Shown here: positions 33,933-45,397 of the stretch, one piece after another
How the letters are laid out: the number at the start of each line of letters is the position of its first letter
Position numbering within the stretch: position 1 is the first letter of the stretch
DNA from: Pohlia nutans
Lineage: Eukaryota > Streptophyta > Bryopsida > Bryales > Mniaceae
Direction of reading: 5' to 3'
DNA length: 64,000 bases
Assembly: GCA_022496805.1 (NCBI GenBank)
Contig: CM040101.1
Location: 7,876,501 to 7,940,500, forward strand
Position numbers and translations under genes: made by a program
Notes under the pieces: model-generated
Database searches by the model: none
Told to the model about the DNA's origin: nothing
Seen by the model: only the letters and a program-made list of their open reading frames with translations

Positions 33933-34179
33933 GAAGTCTTGGCACCGGAAACCGTGAAATGGGTGGTTCATTCTGATACATCAGGATTGGGTAGTGGTTG
34001 GAGGCAGTATTTTTTTCGACCACAAGATTGCCATAGATGATGTGTGCATATTTGAGGCCAATGAGCGTCATCTAATTTCAGTATACATTTTCCGCTTCAC
34101 CGATTACTTCAACCCGACCAGTGAGAATCAACAGGAGGAGCGGGACCAGCTGTGGCATCTTCAGATTGGTTCTAAGTAG
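33933..34179 (+). pseudogene. degenerate second B3 domain with frameshift
   Basis: One frame reads ETVKWVVHSDTSGLGSGWRQYF up to a run of seven T (34010-34016). The match to B3 then continues in another frame as FDHKIAIDDVCIFEANERHL and ISVYIFRF. The first part of the domain is missing or lies in an unrecognised exon. Either this is a decayed second domain of the upstream two-B3 gene or the T run is a sequencing or assembly error. Confidence 0.65.
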
Positions 34180-34262
34180 TACAGTTAAAATTCGTAATGT
34201 ATTTTCCTATGCACACAATCTCCAAATCTTTGTTGAGAACTCCTCCTCATCTCTTTCTATTC

Positions 34263-34520
34263 TCAGTTATTTGCTATCAATTTCTCTTCGCTCTTGAAAA
34301 TTGGATGTATGATAATTGGATGTATGATGCTTGTTGCCCATTCATCTGGGAAGCCATGAGAAGTTGCTCTATTGAACAGTTTTATAACTACTTCATAAAG
34401 CTCATCTGCACCCCATTTGAGGAGTTGAGGGCGAATGTTGTAGATGTCTGCAGCCTTTCTGTTTGGCAGATGTTTCATGATCAACCAAATTTCCATTGGA
34501 TACATTATTGTTTCGGGCAC
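34263..34520 (-). pseudogene. LINE-type reverse transcriptase fragment
   Basis: The - strand reads IRPQLLKWGADELYEVVIKL, then FNRATSHGFPDEWATSIIHP, the region before the fingers of non-LTR reverse transcriptases (LK...L..LFN...G.P..W). A short duplication repeats IIHP. No flanking ORF2 or poly-A tail is visible. It overlaps the 3' side of the B3 locus. Confidence 0.65.
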
Positions 34521-34523
34521 TAG

Positions 34524-36649
34524 CGTTGGGGAGAAGGAGAATTCTTATGATCCTAATGTGTAGAGTTTTTGGCAATATTGAACCATTTCTATTGGGGACA
34601 CTAGTGGTATTGAGTTATCTTTCTATGCTATTTTCGTGTCTTTTGTATTCAAAGAGTAATTGGTTTTGAAATTTCTCAATGTACATTCGTTTTTTCTTTC
34701 TAGGGAGGGCTCCATATTCTTTTCGGAAATTAGATCAGTTAAGGACTTGTTAAATTATTGACTAGTTCTTGCAATTGTATTTGTTTTTGTTTACGTCCAA
34801 GATCAAACCAATTGCTACATTGTGAGCCTTTATAGTGCTCTTTGTTTCTATGGCTAAAGACCTCTGAGGCTGCCTCTTAGGGCCCCACGGGTCAATGCTT
34901 GTGCTTTATCTTGCAGGTTTAAATCGTGATCTATATCTTGTAGCCTATGGGTTAGCACTTTCTTGTACACGTCGTTTTAGTATGGTGACCATGTTAATCT
35001 TAGTTTGGGTTGGTTAATTGTATTTGAGCTAGTTGTGATCTCTACGTGGTTCATTGGTAGCTTGGGTTATTGAAGCAAAACGAAAAAAGACAGGGGTAGG
35101 TGGTCTCAGTCAATTGGTTTGGGTTCAATTCGAAAATTACTTACTGGGTGATGGAGTTGCAGAGGGTCTCCTATCAAATAATCTATTGTTGATGCACTAT
35201 TTCATTAGAGAGTTTTGAGTCCAAGAAGTGCCCTCCAAATTTGGTATTACCAAGAAAATAAAATGTCTTGTTCATGGTACATTGTCGGCCCTATTCAGCA
35301 TGTGTGCAGTGGTGCTATCATAGATGACACAATAGGCCTTGAATAGGCAAGGACGGACTAAATAAAGGCCCAGTGAGGCAAGACTAAAACAATATTTAGT
35401 TTTAGATATACATGTGAGACATGTAGACCCTCCTTTTTGGTCATTAGTTCCGATTTAGATAATCAAGTTGCAACTAGATAAATGGGAGAGAAACCCGTGT
35501 CCAAAGGAATTAATTCCTATATCCTTAGATGTGCGTTTCTAGCTTTTGTGGTTCGATTCCATTATCATCAAAACATATATCTAGTGCTTGAAATGAGCTT
35601 GTACGTGCATTAAGATCGTGTACAAAGATGGTGTTTTCTAGTGTTTGTAATTTATCTGAATTTTAGAAAAATATGCAATCCCTAGGAAGGTATCTTATGC
35701 TAGGCAAATATTCTGATTAATTTTAATCCACATTGTCTCTTCGCATGTTGCGTCAGTCACTTTACTTATCGATTGGCTAAGGTGTTTCTTGTAATCAGTA
35801 ACAGCACCTGAGCCTCGCTGACCATGGAATGTACCAGATCGAGCTAGTCGAGCTAGAAGTATAAAGTGAGCAACGTATAAACTGAATTGACAAAAACTCA
35901 ATCTGGATTTCATAAACAAACAATAATATACAAGAGAACTAGAGTGACTGGCATGTAATATGCTCCAAATAGACGTTACAATACTATTCCTTACGGTACC
36001 CAACACCAAACAATAAACTTCAAACAACCAACATTAAATGAACAGTTCTCTAAATACTGTAAGATTCAGAACTTTAGAATGTTCTGAATGCATCTACTGT
36101 AGAAATCACAACAATAAAAATAAAAGACCATCAACAAAAAAACACTAACAGGTCAACATCTAAACACAGAAAACACCGGGACAAGAGTTAATAGTAAAAA
36201 AGAGCACTTTATAAACAATTTGAGACCTACCACTTGCCCTATACAGTCCCTGGCACGAGGGTTCTAGGGCTCGACACTGGCTCCATGTGGCCTGGCAGAA
36301 GTGGCTCTCAATCCCTATGTCCAAACAAACACAAAAACACTGGCCACTAACTCATAATCAACCTCACGCTGGCTATCACATTGTACCACCTGAGCAAACA
36401 CGATCCTCTGAATCGTGAATGACACGCACTACTCGTCCGGTATTTCTACACTCATTACTTGTTATGGTACACAGTTTGCATGCCTTCGAACTCCTATCAG
36501 CTATAACCTGAGATGACCCTGCAGGTCGCCAAAGTCAGTCAGATTGCCCGCCTGCATTCATAGCTTCCACTTCCCACTTCAATTACAATCGAAAGCACAT
36601 GCGCAGCAACGTCTTCTTTAATCCAATCTAAAGCCTTAATATAACATGT
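34524..36649. other. intergenic region between B3 and MYB3R genes
   Basis: Moderately AT-rich with no recognisable coding sequence. The part from about 36000 to 36649 may include the MYB3R 3' UTR and terminator on the - strand. Confidence 0.35.
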
Positions 36650-39600
36650 TTACCGGCACTCCTTCAATAGATACATGGACGGACTGAACTGTTCGCAGCC
36701 ACCTCCTCCCATCACCAGACTCTCCTCCGCTCCCGAATTCAAACCCAGTGTTGAAGCTCCCCGTACAGGGGTTCCGGCGATGCCGTGCTCTGGTGACGGC
36801 TGCAAAACCAACCATACAATCGGTCAACTACAACAACATCAAGACTCCGCATCGAAGGAAAATGCAGATCGTGGCTTTCAAACCTACAAAGTTTCGTATC
36901 ATACCAACATCCAATTCACAAAAGGTGACCCTCCACCATCATTTTCGGCCAAGCTCCTCCTGTTCTCCTTCATTTCATCTCCTCTCCGACTCGAACTCGG
37001 CCGCAACCGATATACAGAAAGTGGTGAAGGCATCGGCAGACCTGCAGCCTGCTTCACCAGCACATCCTGCGCCTCACTATAGGCAGGGGTGTTGTGTTCA
37101 TTATTGTGCCGCATTATGCCCAGAGCGTCGTCCACCCCATCTTCCGGAGGAACTTCCAAGCCCTGCACATAACACTTCATCCAATCATCAATATCGTTGC
37201 CATTCTGCTGCTATACGCTTGCAATGTCAACATCGGATACAATCCACAGTATCACAAAGCCACCAATACTTCTACTAATATCTCAAGCTCATAACGGCGG
37301 ATTCTGGTGCCGATTCACAACTCTCAAGAAAATTCAGTACAAATAGAAGTAAGAGGTGATCTTGCCAAAGACATTTCTAATACAAAAAATCTTCGACAAA
37401 CAAATTCATATAACTTACATCCATGAACGACAGGGCTCCCTCCTTCTGAGCAGACGGAAACTGATCCAACCTCCACGGCGACCTCCAGATTGCAGATGGA
37501 GATGCGAATCTAGGCGACGTAAATCTAGGGGATGCAAATCTGAAACCATTCATTCTTACACAATGTTACTACCCACAAGGACGTAAAAATCAAGACTGCC
37601 TACGCACAGCCACTCTTACAGCCAAGCCATCCTGGCCAACAATGCTAAATAACCCCAAGCATTCATTAACGCCTGAATGCAACCAACGTCATCTTCCGTA
37701 ACATATTTGCAAAATGCACTCTCAGATAAGATTATTATTGACGTCGAAAACTCAAGAGAAAAGACATAAGAATTCCACCACAAGAACAATACAAAAATGC
37801 TCAAAATATACACTCACATGTTAGCAGTGTCAAAATCTTGCAGCCAGTCCTTTCCAGGTGTCTGATGGAGAACGGTCACGCCAGGGCTGAAACACGCTGC
37901 CATAGCACATGTTACAGATCCCCACGTGCTCAACGTCGCGGCGTTCCCAGGAGACATCAGCTCCCTCCTGTCCGAAGCTTTACACATAACCGGGCCTCCG
38001 CCCACGTCTGCTGAACCCACAACGCTCCCGTCGCATGACGACCTAACTTCCCCGCACCCCTGTTTACCTATAGCCAGAGAACCCCCATGATTTTCTGACC
38101 CACTATTTACCGAACTGCCGGCCACTGAAATACGCGCTGGCCCTTTCCCATTCTGTCCATTCTGTTGCTGCTCCGTCAGTACAGAACCCTCCTGCTGAAA
38201 ATGTTGTACCGTCACACTATCAGTAACGCTTCCATTACCCCAATCCCACAACCGCAACCAATTCCACACCTTTCACACTACAAATCAGCCTCCTATGTCA
38301 CAATTTTACAAACCTCACCAAAATCTCCCAAAGTACCACTAACCGAAAACCCCCTTCATCTCATCACCAATCACCCACTCTCAATCCTTACCTTCGATGC
38401 TTGGCTCCCGTTCTCCCGTCTCGACCCACTGTTGTACTCGTGACTGGATCCATGAGATCGGCCCCTCTTGTTCAACTTCCCACCACCACTCTCACGTGGT
38501 GTCATGCCACCTCCTTGGCTGCCATCCCGATCTGACAAACCAGTGCCACCGCTCCCACCGCCACCGTTGCTATCCCTCGTGCACTCTCCAGACTCACTGT
38601 CCCGATTCTGTCGTGCACCGCTCCTGCTAACGTCTGCATTCAACCTGTTCCCCAGCTTGCTGGACGGTGGAGACGCGAACAGAGCAGTCCTCGCTTGGCC
38701 TCCAGATTTCGACGATTTCTCACCCACACTCGTCTGACCGCCACCTCCGCCAACCTTCGCATTCCCGCCACTCACGCCACCACACTGATCACTGCTCACC
38801 ACCTCCTTGAACTTCGCGTCTAGCTTCTCCCCAGTGCTCCCCGTTTTCGACGGTATTACCAGTTGCCGTGGCCTTTTCCGCAGTATGGAAGGCGATCCGC
38901 TGAAACTCCTCGCGGCACTCCGCAGTTTCGACTGTGGGCTCTTGCCTTGGAACGGGGACTGCTGCAGGAAGTTCGGAGGCGTGATGCAGTTGCCAGCAGG
39001 CATTATGTGACGAACGCCCAGAGGACTGTATGCCTGCAGAGAACTCACCAAATCGTAACTCATGAATGGGGAATCCAGGATTCGTGGGGGCTCGTAGAAC
39101 AGCCCGTCGCCGCCTTCCAAAACCCCACTCCTATCCTCTCTATCATCCACTAGGTCCTCCTCTGTCAGCATCGGCGACCCTAACTGAAATTCGTTCACTG
39201 TCTCGTTATCATCCCCGAGCACATCATGTCGGTATTCCGACATCTCTTGCTCCCTCAACTCCTCAAGCTGAGACCCGAAAGGGACGGAGGCTCCGGAATC
39301 TTCACCACCATGCTCTGCCTCACTGCGTTGGCTCTGATCGCATTCTCTAATGCGCTCCAAGCTCTGCTGCATGGATCCCATCATCGCCAATGTCTCTCCA
39401 CCACCACACGCCCCTCGCCCGTTGAAAGAAGACAGCGCCTGCATGTTGCTCACCGGAGCCATGGACATGTGGCTCGAAGCGAAGAACGAACCCAGATTCG
39501 GAAGAGGAACTGACATGGCCGAGCTCATATACGCTTGTGAGCTCGACTCCGGCGCTGGGCACACCAGAGGGAACGAATTCGAAAAAGAAGGAATTCGTGT

Positions 39601-42295
39601 CAGCTCAATGCTCGACAGACATCGAGACTGATTCTGAATGTTACTGGACTGCGCCGAAACGCCCACCGCACGCACTCCCGAAAACCCACCAACATACTCT
39701 TGGGCCTGCCCGGATCCCCACCCTGACAACCCACGCGATGGCCCACTCACGCCACTCTCGCACTCCTCTTTCTTCGGTTGCAAATGGCTCGCACTCCTCT
39801 GCCCATCCTTCTCACGACCCGCATACGAGTCCGCATGGCCCGACGCTCCTGACCCCGTCGATTTCGTATCCGTCGACTGCTCACCGCTGCCATGAACCGC
39901 ATAGTGAGACGTGCGGGCCATCGGGTGCTGCCTGCTCGGCCCGGACGACGTCGTCGCCTCACTCGTCGGTGGACCACCCCTCCCTCCGTTCCTCCCACCC
40001 TCCACTTGCCCAGCCGTGGGACCGGAGTTCATCGCCTCCTGCTGAGCTTGATAGGCGGCCAACGCTTTCGAAATCGGATCGTTCGCCGTCAACGGATCCA
40101 CTTTCTTCTTCATCGTGCTGTTCCAATGATTCTTTATCGAATTGTCCGTTCTGCACAATCACCACCTCGTCAATCAATTCGCCGCTCCAAAACCTGCCAA
40201 TTTATCGTCCTTACACAGCCTTCCACTGCTACTACACTGCAGCGCATATCACGATACAAACCTCACAGAACAGACATCGGTAAGCAAATCAATTACCGGC
40301 CCGGCAGGAATTTCGCAATTTCCGCCCACTTGTTTCCATATAATTGATGGGCATGGATCAATGCCAGATCCTCTTGCTGCGTCCATGCCTCCCGCTTTAT
40401 GCTGGGGTTGAGATGATTGTGCCACCTGTTTCAACCAACAACAATTCTCGTCAATTCGACCGTTCACCACCTCCCGAACCCACTCTTCCAGTCAGGTAGT
40501 TCTAACGCCCACTTCAACACACTTGCAAGGACGTATGCGGATGCACCAGTGCCTACCTTTCTCGACATTGCTTGCCAATTCGACCGGGCAGATTCTGGGC
40601 AATCACGGACCATTTCTTGGCTCCGTACTTGTTCACCAGTTCCATAATGCGGTCGTCTTCCTCTTTCGTCCAGGCACCCTTCACCAAATCCGGGTTCAGG
40701 ACCTTCTGCCATCTATGCAAGCATTGTACGTCTGTTCGATCAGTGAAAAACTCCGCTGCAGATTCACACACACGACTATTAGGATCTCTCGTCCAACCCA
40801 CAAGCCCTCTACCGGGAACACATCATTACCGAGAGAGAGGATGCAAACTGTCTGTGCTCATTGACATTTATAACAAGTAGCTCACCAATTTTCTTCCAGT
40901 TCTTCCCGTTGAAGCACTGTACAGCTCGTCTTAGAGTCTCATCCTGGTAACACCACAATCAAAGGTTTCAGAAAGCATGCACAACATTCCAGAGGTAACC
41001 CTAATACTATCAATTTTGAAGGCACTGAACACTCCGAAGAGTTGTTCCAGCATCACCAAGCATGACCAATTGATTCCCCCGACCTCTGAATCGGCTTCGC
41101 ATTCCGCAAGGGTATAAATTTGTCTGTGAGACGGCACGCCCGAACATTACAGGTATGCACAAAGTCTGAAGTATGCACTACGAGAACCTCACTTTACGAA
41201 TATAGTGCATTTCGGGAAAAATGGCTCGCGCATGTGAAGCAGCGTGCGTACCTCTTCTGGTGTCCACCCTCCCTTCGATGATCGTCGAGTTGGGCCGCCT
41301 GTTCGTCTACCATATACAACAAACGCAGGCATGTCAGAGCCGTGTCTTTGTCATCCTCGAAATTTGAATGAGCTTAATGTCCACAGTGAGTGGACTGCAA
41401 ATCACCTTCCCGCCCTAAACATTGCATCATTGAGAGAAAATTATTCTAAGACACGAAGATACCCTACAGCATCGATATCAGTCATGTGAATAGAATCTCC
41501 TAAAATATGTCATCTCAGCAGGTCAACGAGCGAGGTTAAATGCGAGCTATACCTGGCCTTAACAAGATTAACAAGTTGCGAAATGTTTGCGCTACTTTTC
41601 GTGAGGCTAGGGTACGAATCTCAGAATTTTGACGGAAATTAAAATTATTAAAAAAAAAATTAAAAATTAAAAATCTATAGTGATACAAGGTCGTGGTCAA
41701 AGGAATACCGCGACTCCCAAGGTCATCGTATGAAAAATTTACAGCCTAAATACCGATATCGATGATCATTGTGCGTACGTGACATCCACATAACATCATC
41801 TAAATCCTGAACTTAACTCCTGCTCCATCTCAATGAATACTGAAGCCCTGTCCCGCTCTACTCATGGTGCGATTCCCAATGAACTCTTGCGGCTTTGATT
41901 TTTAAGACAACAATCCGCGACATAGTTGCGATTTAAAAGGACCTACACAAGTCGAGATTGTTACCGCACCAGATACGACACCCCGTGATGCAAATAATTC
42001 TGGAACACCGCGCATCCTATTCAATTCTAAACATATGGTAGCCAAGCCATGTCAAGGGGAGCGAGTGAGAAGAGAAGCGGAGTAAGGCGGCGAACGGAAA
42101 ACGGAATAAACGAGGATGGAGGTTCAGGCGAAAGGGAGTCAGTGTCCGCGCTCATGCGCATAGGTACCCGTGAACAGGAGGGAGATGGTGCGAGGTGTCC
42201 TCATCCGATTCCGGGGCAGATGAGCAGGCTGACGACCTCTGCTGCATATTGTCATTGCTGCTGCAGCTCTTCCCCTTCCCAATCATGCTCGCCAT
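36650..42295 (-). CDS. MYB3R: three-repeat MYB transcription factor (MYB3R), ten exons
   Basis: Exons (- strand): 42295-42168, 41306-41252, 40943-40886, 40755-40557, 40425-40297, 40150-38392, 38194-37818, 37539-37419, 37162-36905, 36799-36650; 1077 residues. MYB3R proteins bind AACGG mitosis-specific elements and control G2/M genes. R1 starts GPTRRSSKGGWTPEED and ends DRTDVQCLHRWQKVLNP. R2 runs KGAWTKEEDDRIMELV to PGRIGKQCRERWHNHLNP. R3 runs REAWTQQEDLALIHAHQLYG to GRTDNSIKNHWNSTMKKK. The large sixth exon is Ser/Gly-rich. Conserved C-terminal motifs are GKDWLQDFDTANIF, SPSAIWRSPW, DALGIMRHNNE and the last residues FSPSMYLLKECR. The carboxyl end and all junction phases agree, so the gene looks intact. 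Exons are GC-rich. The exon 7 acceptor is the least certain. Confidence 0.92.
42090..42106. promoter_or_regulatory. paired AACGG cores in MYB3R intron 1
   Basis: AACGG occurs twice (42093-42097, 42100-42104) seven bases apart, just downstream of the first MYB3R exon. AACGG is the core of the mitosis-specific activator element bound by MYB3R proteins, so self-regulation is possible. A five-base core is weak evidence. Confidence 0.25.
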
Positions 42296-42758
42296 CCTGC
42301 CTGCGCTACCCTAATCCCTCGAGCGTCCAGTCCACTCTGCCAATCCTAGTGGTTGCGCATTTCAGGAGGCCCAGGCCATCTCTCAGCAATCCTCATCATG
42401 CCTCGCACGTCGGTCAACCGCTCCCGGCACCTCGCCGTCCTCCACGCCAATCTCACCAACTTTCAACTCTCTCCAGCTCCTCATCACTCTGCGCCTCGCC
42501 ACTACAACCATTTGCGTGCCCTCCGCCACCCTGCTCGCAGCGCACATATAAGCCTGCTAACCCTCTGAAACCATCCCGTCCTCCATCCTTCACCAAATCC
42601 GTGGCAAAGAAGTGGAAAAATCACACCATCGAAAGCTACAATCAAACTCTTCCCCCTCCACAATGCCACGCCACTGCCATCATTGCAACTACTCGCACCC
42701 GTAGCCTCGCTGCAAAACCAAAAAAACAAAACAGAATGTCTTCGTTCGGTAACACGCC

Positions 42759-42789
<31 letters not shown>

Positions 42790-43428
42790 CTCCAGAACCG
42801 GCTTCCTTTCTACCACTCCACCTGCGTTTTCAAAAAGCTCGTCGCCGCGACCGGTCGCACACCCCCTACCCAGGCGCAGCCACTTCCCGTCCGTTGGACG
42901 CTCGCTCTCCCGCCCACCGGTCCAATGTGTGCGCTTTCCAAACGGTCGAATACAGGAATGACCTAACTGCGCGTGAAACCGCGGTTGCGACTGCAGTTAC
43001 CGTGGCCCGGGCACTGTAACGGGTGCCCTTATTAAGTTACTAGTTACCTTATCGGGTCAAATAGTTTCACCTCCACGCTGTCATTGATTTCATTGGCCTA
43101 GAACTTACCGCCCAAATGGGTTTTACTGGGGGAGGACAGTTACAATGTCCTTGAAGCCCTCGCCCCAGTTTGAAATTTTACTGTGTCAGATACAACCGGA
43201 CCTCGTCAGCAGCTCCTCACTGAATGCCTACTTACAGTACAGTCCCATAATGCCGCCCTCTTGGCTGGCTGGGTCCCCCCATGGCCCATTCAGCTATTGA
43301 TCATTTTTCATATTTTACTCTTTAATGCCCTGGCATTTAATTTTCTGGACCACAGCTTGCAGCCGGTTATTGGCTGTTGCATCTCGCCCGGAATGTGGAC
43401 TTTTCATAAAAGTATACAAACTTCTTGA
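42296..43428 (-). promoter_or_regulatory. MYB3R 5' leader and promoter region
   Basis: GC- and pyrimidine-rich DNA upstream of the MYB3R start. It contains a nine-unit CAA/TTG microsatellite near 42761-42788. On the + strand it gives long open frames rich in Pro, Ser and Gln, which are compositional artefacts of the leader. No TATA box is obvious. Confidence 0.45.
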
Positions 43429-43973
43429 TTAACCCTTAAACGTCCACACTATAGTTACCCGGTCAAACCTCATCGATTCCTCGTATTTTTTTAAAAATTA
43501 TACATTTATGATATTTTTATCATATAATTTATTGTTACACCCATTTATCCTGATTTTTTCATAATCATTTAAATTTTATAAGCTTTTTAAAATATTTTTC
43601 TTATAAAAATAATAGTAATTACAAAAATGCTTTAAATAGTATGAATTTTTTTAGGAAAAATGTAAATAATAGTGATGTACAACACAATGTAAATGGCATG
43701 CTTCTTGGGCTTATATAAAAAATAAATTCGATAGAAACCCTTTTTGTAGTCTATATTGGAATTTTAGGGTTTTGAAATTTACAGTGTTGTATAGAAATGT
43801 AATTTTAACAATTTTGAAAAATGGTAAATTGGATTAGAAAGTTATAGATAGCCCTCATACTTCTTCAGTTGGAACCAATGTCATTTGAAATTAGGAAGTA
43901 GGTGAAAATCAGCATTTTACTGAAAAATGACCAAACATGGCCCCACGGGGCTCCTTGCACGCTTAGGGGTTAA
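43429..43973. mobile_element. TTAA-bounded MITE, copy J
   Basis: TTAA at 43429-43432 and 43970-43973 encloses 537 bp with ends CCCTTAAACGTCCACAC and GCACGCTTAGGGG. Non-coding and AT-rich. Confidence 0.75.
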
Positions 43974-45111
43974 CTTACTGCACATAGTCACATTTGAATT
44001 GTTTCATGAAGAGTAAATCCACCCACGCCCTAATTGATAAGACACTCAAGTTTCATTCATTCGTGTTCCTGAAGATGATGAAGATTTTACGAAGTGAGAG
44101 CATGCAGTGCCTACTGGGTTTTTCTTTATCTTTTCATTTTTGCTTTGAATTCCTAAAAGTGACACTTGTTCTGATTCAACTTTGTAAGTGAGGAAATACC
44201 GTAGTCGGTCATCGGCTGTCGGACGTCGGTCTTCAGGATCGACAAAAAAATAATTCTAAGAAGAGAAGCCCAACTCTAAAGGAAATTATTTTTCAAAAGT
44301 ATCCTATTTTGTATGGTGAAAAGGAGAATCTTTAAGAAAATTCACATAATTTGGCAAATGTTGAAAAGGAATTTTCCAAAAGAAGAAATTATTTGCCATG
44401 AGATGACGACCCTGACGACCAAACACACTATTTATCTACATTTTGAGATGTGTGTGTTAAAAATTGAATGAGAATCACAATGCAAGTTGTTTTGTATTTC
44501 TTCAATACTCCAATAATATTTTATGGATTTTCAAAGTTGAGATAATAGGAAAATCTATTGTTGACACTAAACTAACCTTAATGAGACATGTTTGAAGTAC
44601 TAAATATTTCAACTCCCATTGGGTGTCCTAAAGAGCTTTTCAATTCCTATTTCTTACTTTTGAATATACTTTCAAGAGGAGGCAACAAGGATAGGCCTTG
44701 CTACCTATGACTCCAAGGCATTGATAGACAAACTACCTCAACAGACTCTTCATTCACAATGGACTTTACAGCCCAACGTTATTGTTATTATTATTATGTT
44801 ACTTTTGAAAACTCTTGTTGGTTTTAGAGACTATCAATGTTGTTTTTTGTATCAAATGTAATTGTCACATTAAAAATTTGTTTTCTCTTTAGGTTTGCTT
44901 ACCTTTTGATTTGTAGCGAAAATCCTACAAAATCATTGAAAACATGGGTCTTACTTTTTTGCTAGCCACAAAATTAAATTAGTGTGTTTTAGTCACAATA
45001 AATTTGAGCCAATTGAACACCATATTGAAGCATGGCTTTGGGAGAGTGAAGTTAGCTCTTGCTCCCTAAAAGGGCCTCACATTCATTTGTCAAAGTGCAT
45101 TAGGAAACTAC
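43974..45111. other. AT-rich intergenic DNA
   Basis: No gene, RNA or clear element recognised. Confidence 0.3.
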
Positions 45112-45395
45112 ATCAGGAATTTAGGACCTCACTGATTTTTAACGATTTTCGTGCGACATCCGATATTTCATGGGTTTGTACATTTTTCGCACGGATTCCA
45201 CACGGATTTCGCGCTAATTCGCACTAATTCCGCACGGCTTCTACATTCACTCTTTTTGTTATCAACAAAGTGCAGAATCTGTGCAGAATTAGCACAAAAT
45301 CCGTGCAAAATCCGTGCGAAAAATGTACGAACCCATGAAATATCGGATGTCGCACGGAAATCGTTTAAAATCCGTGGGGTCCTAAATTCCTGATG
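45112..45395. mobile_element. 284-bp foldback MITE, copy 1
   Basis: CATCAGGAATTTAGGACC at the left is inverted at the right (GGTCCTAAATTCCTGATG). Inner arms also pair (ACATTTTTCGCACGGAT / ATCCGTGCGAAAAATGT-like). TA lies on both sides, as for Tc1/mariner-type insertions. A related copy is at 63046-63321. Confidence 0.85.
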
Positions 45396-45397
45396 TA

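Noticed and set aside
38397..40347. Several long + strand open frames (up to 248 codons)
   Set aside because: They lie antisense to the large GC-rich MYB3R exon and have the biased Ser/Pro/His/Arg composition expected of a shadow frame.
42049..42966. A 305-codon + strand frame with a poly-Gln run
   Set aside because: It is the reverse side of MYB3R exon 1, leader and promoter. The Gln run is a CAA/TTG microsatellite, and no domain is present.
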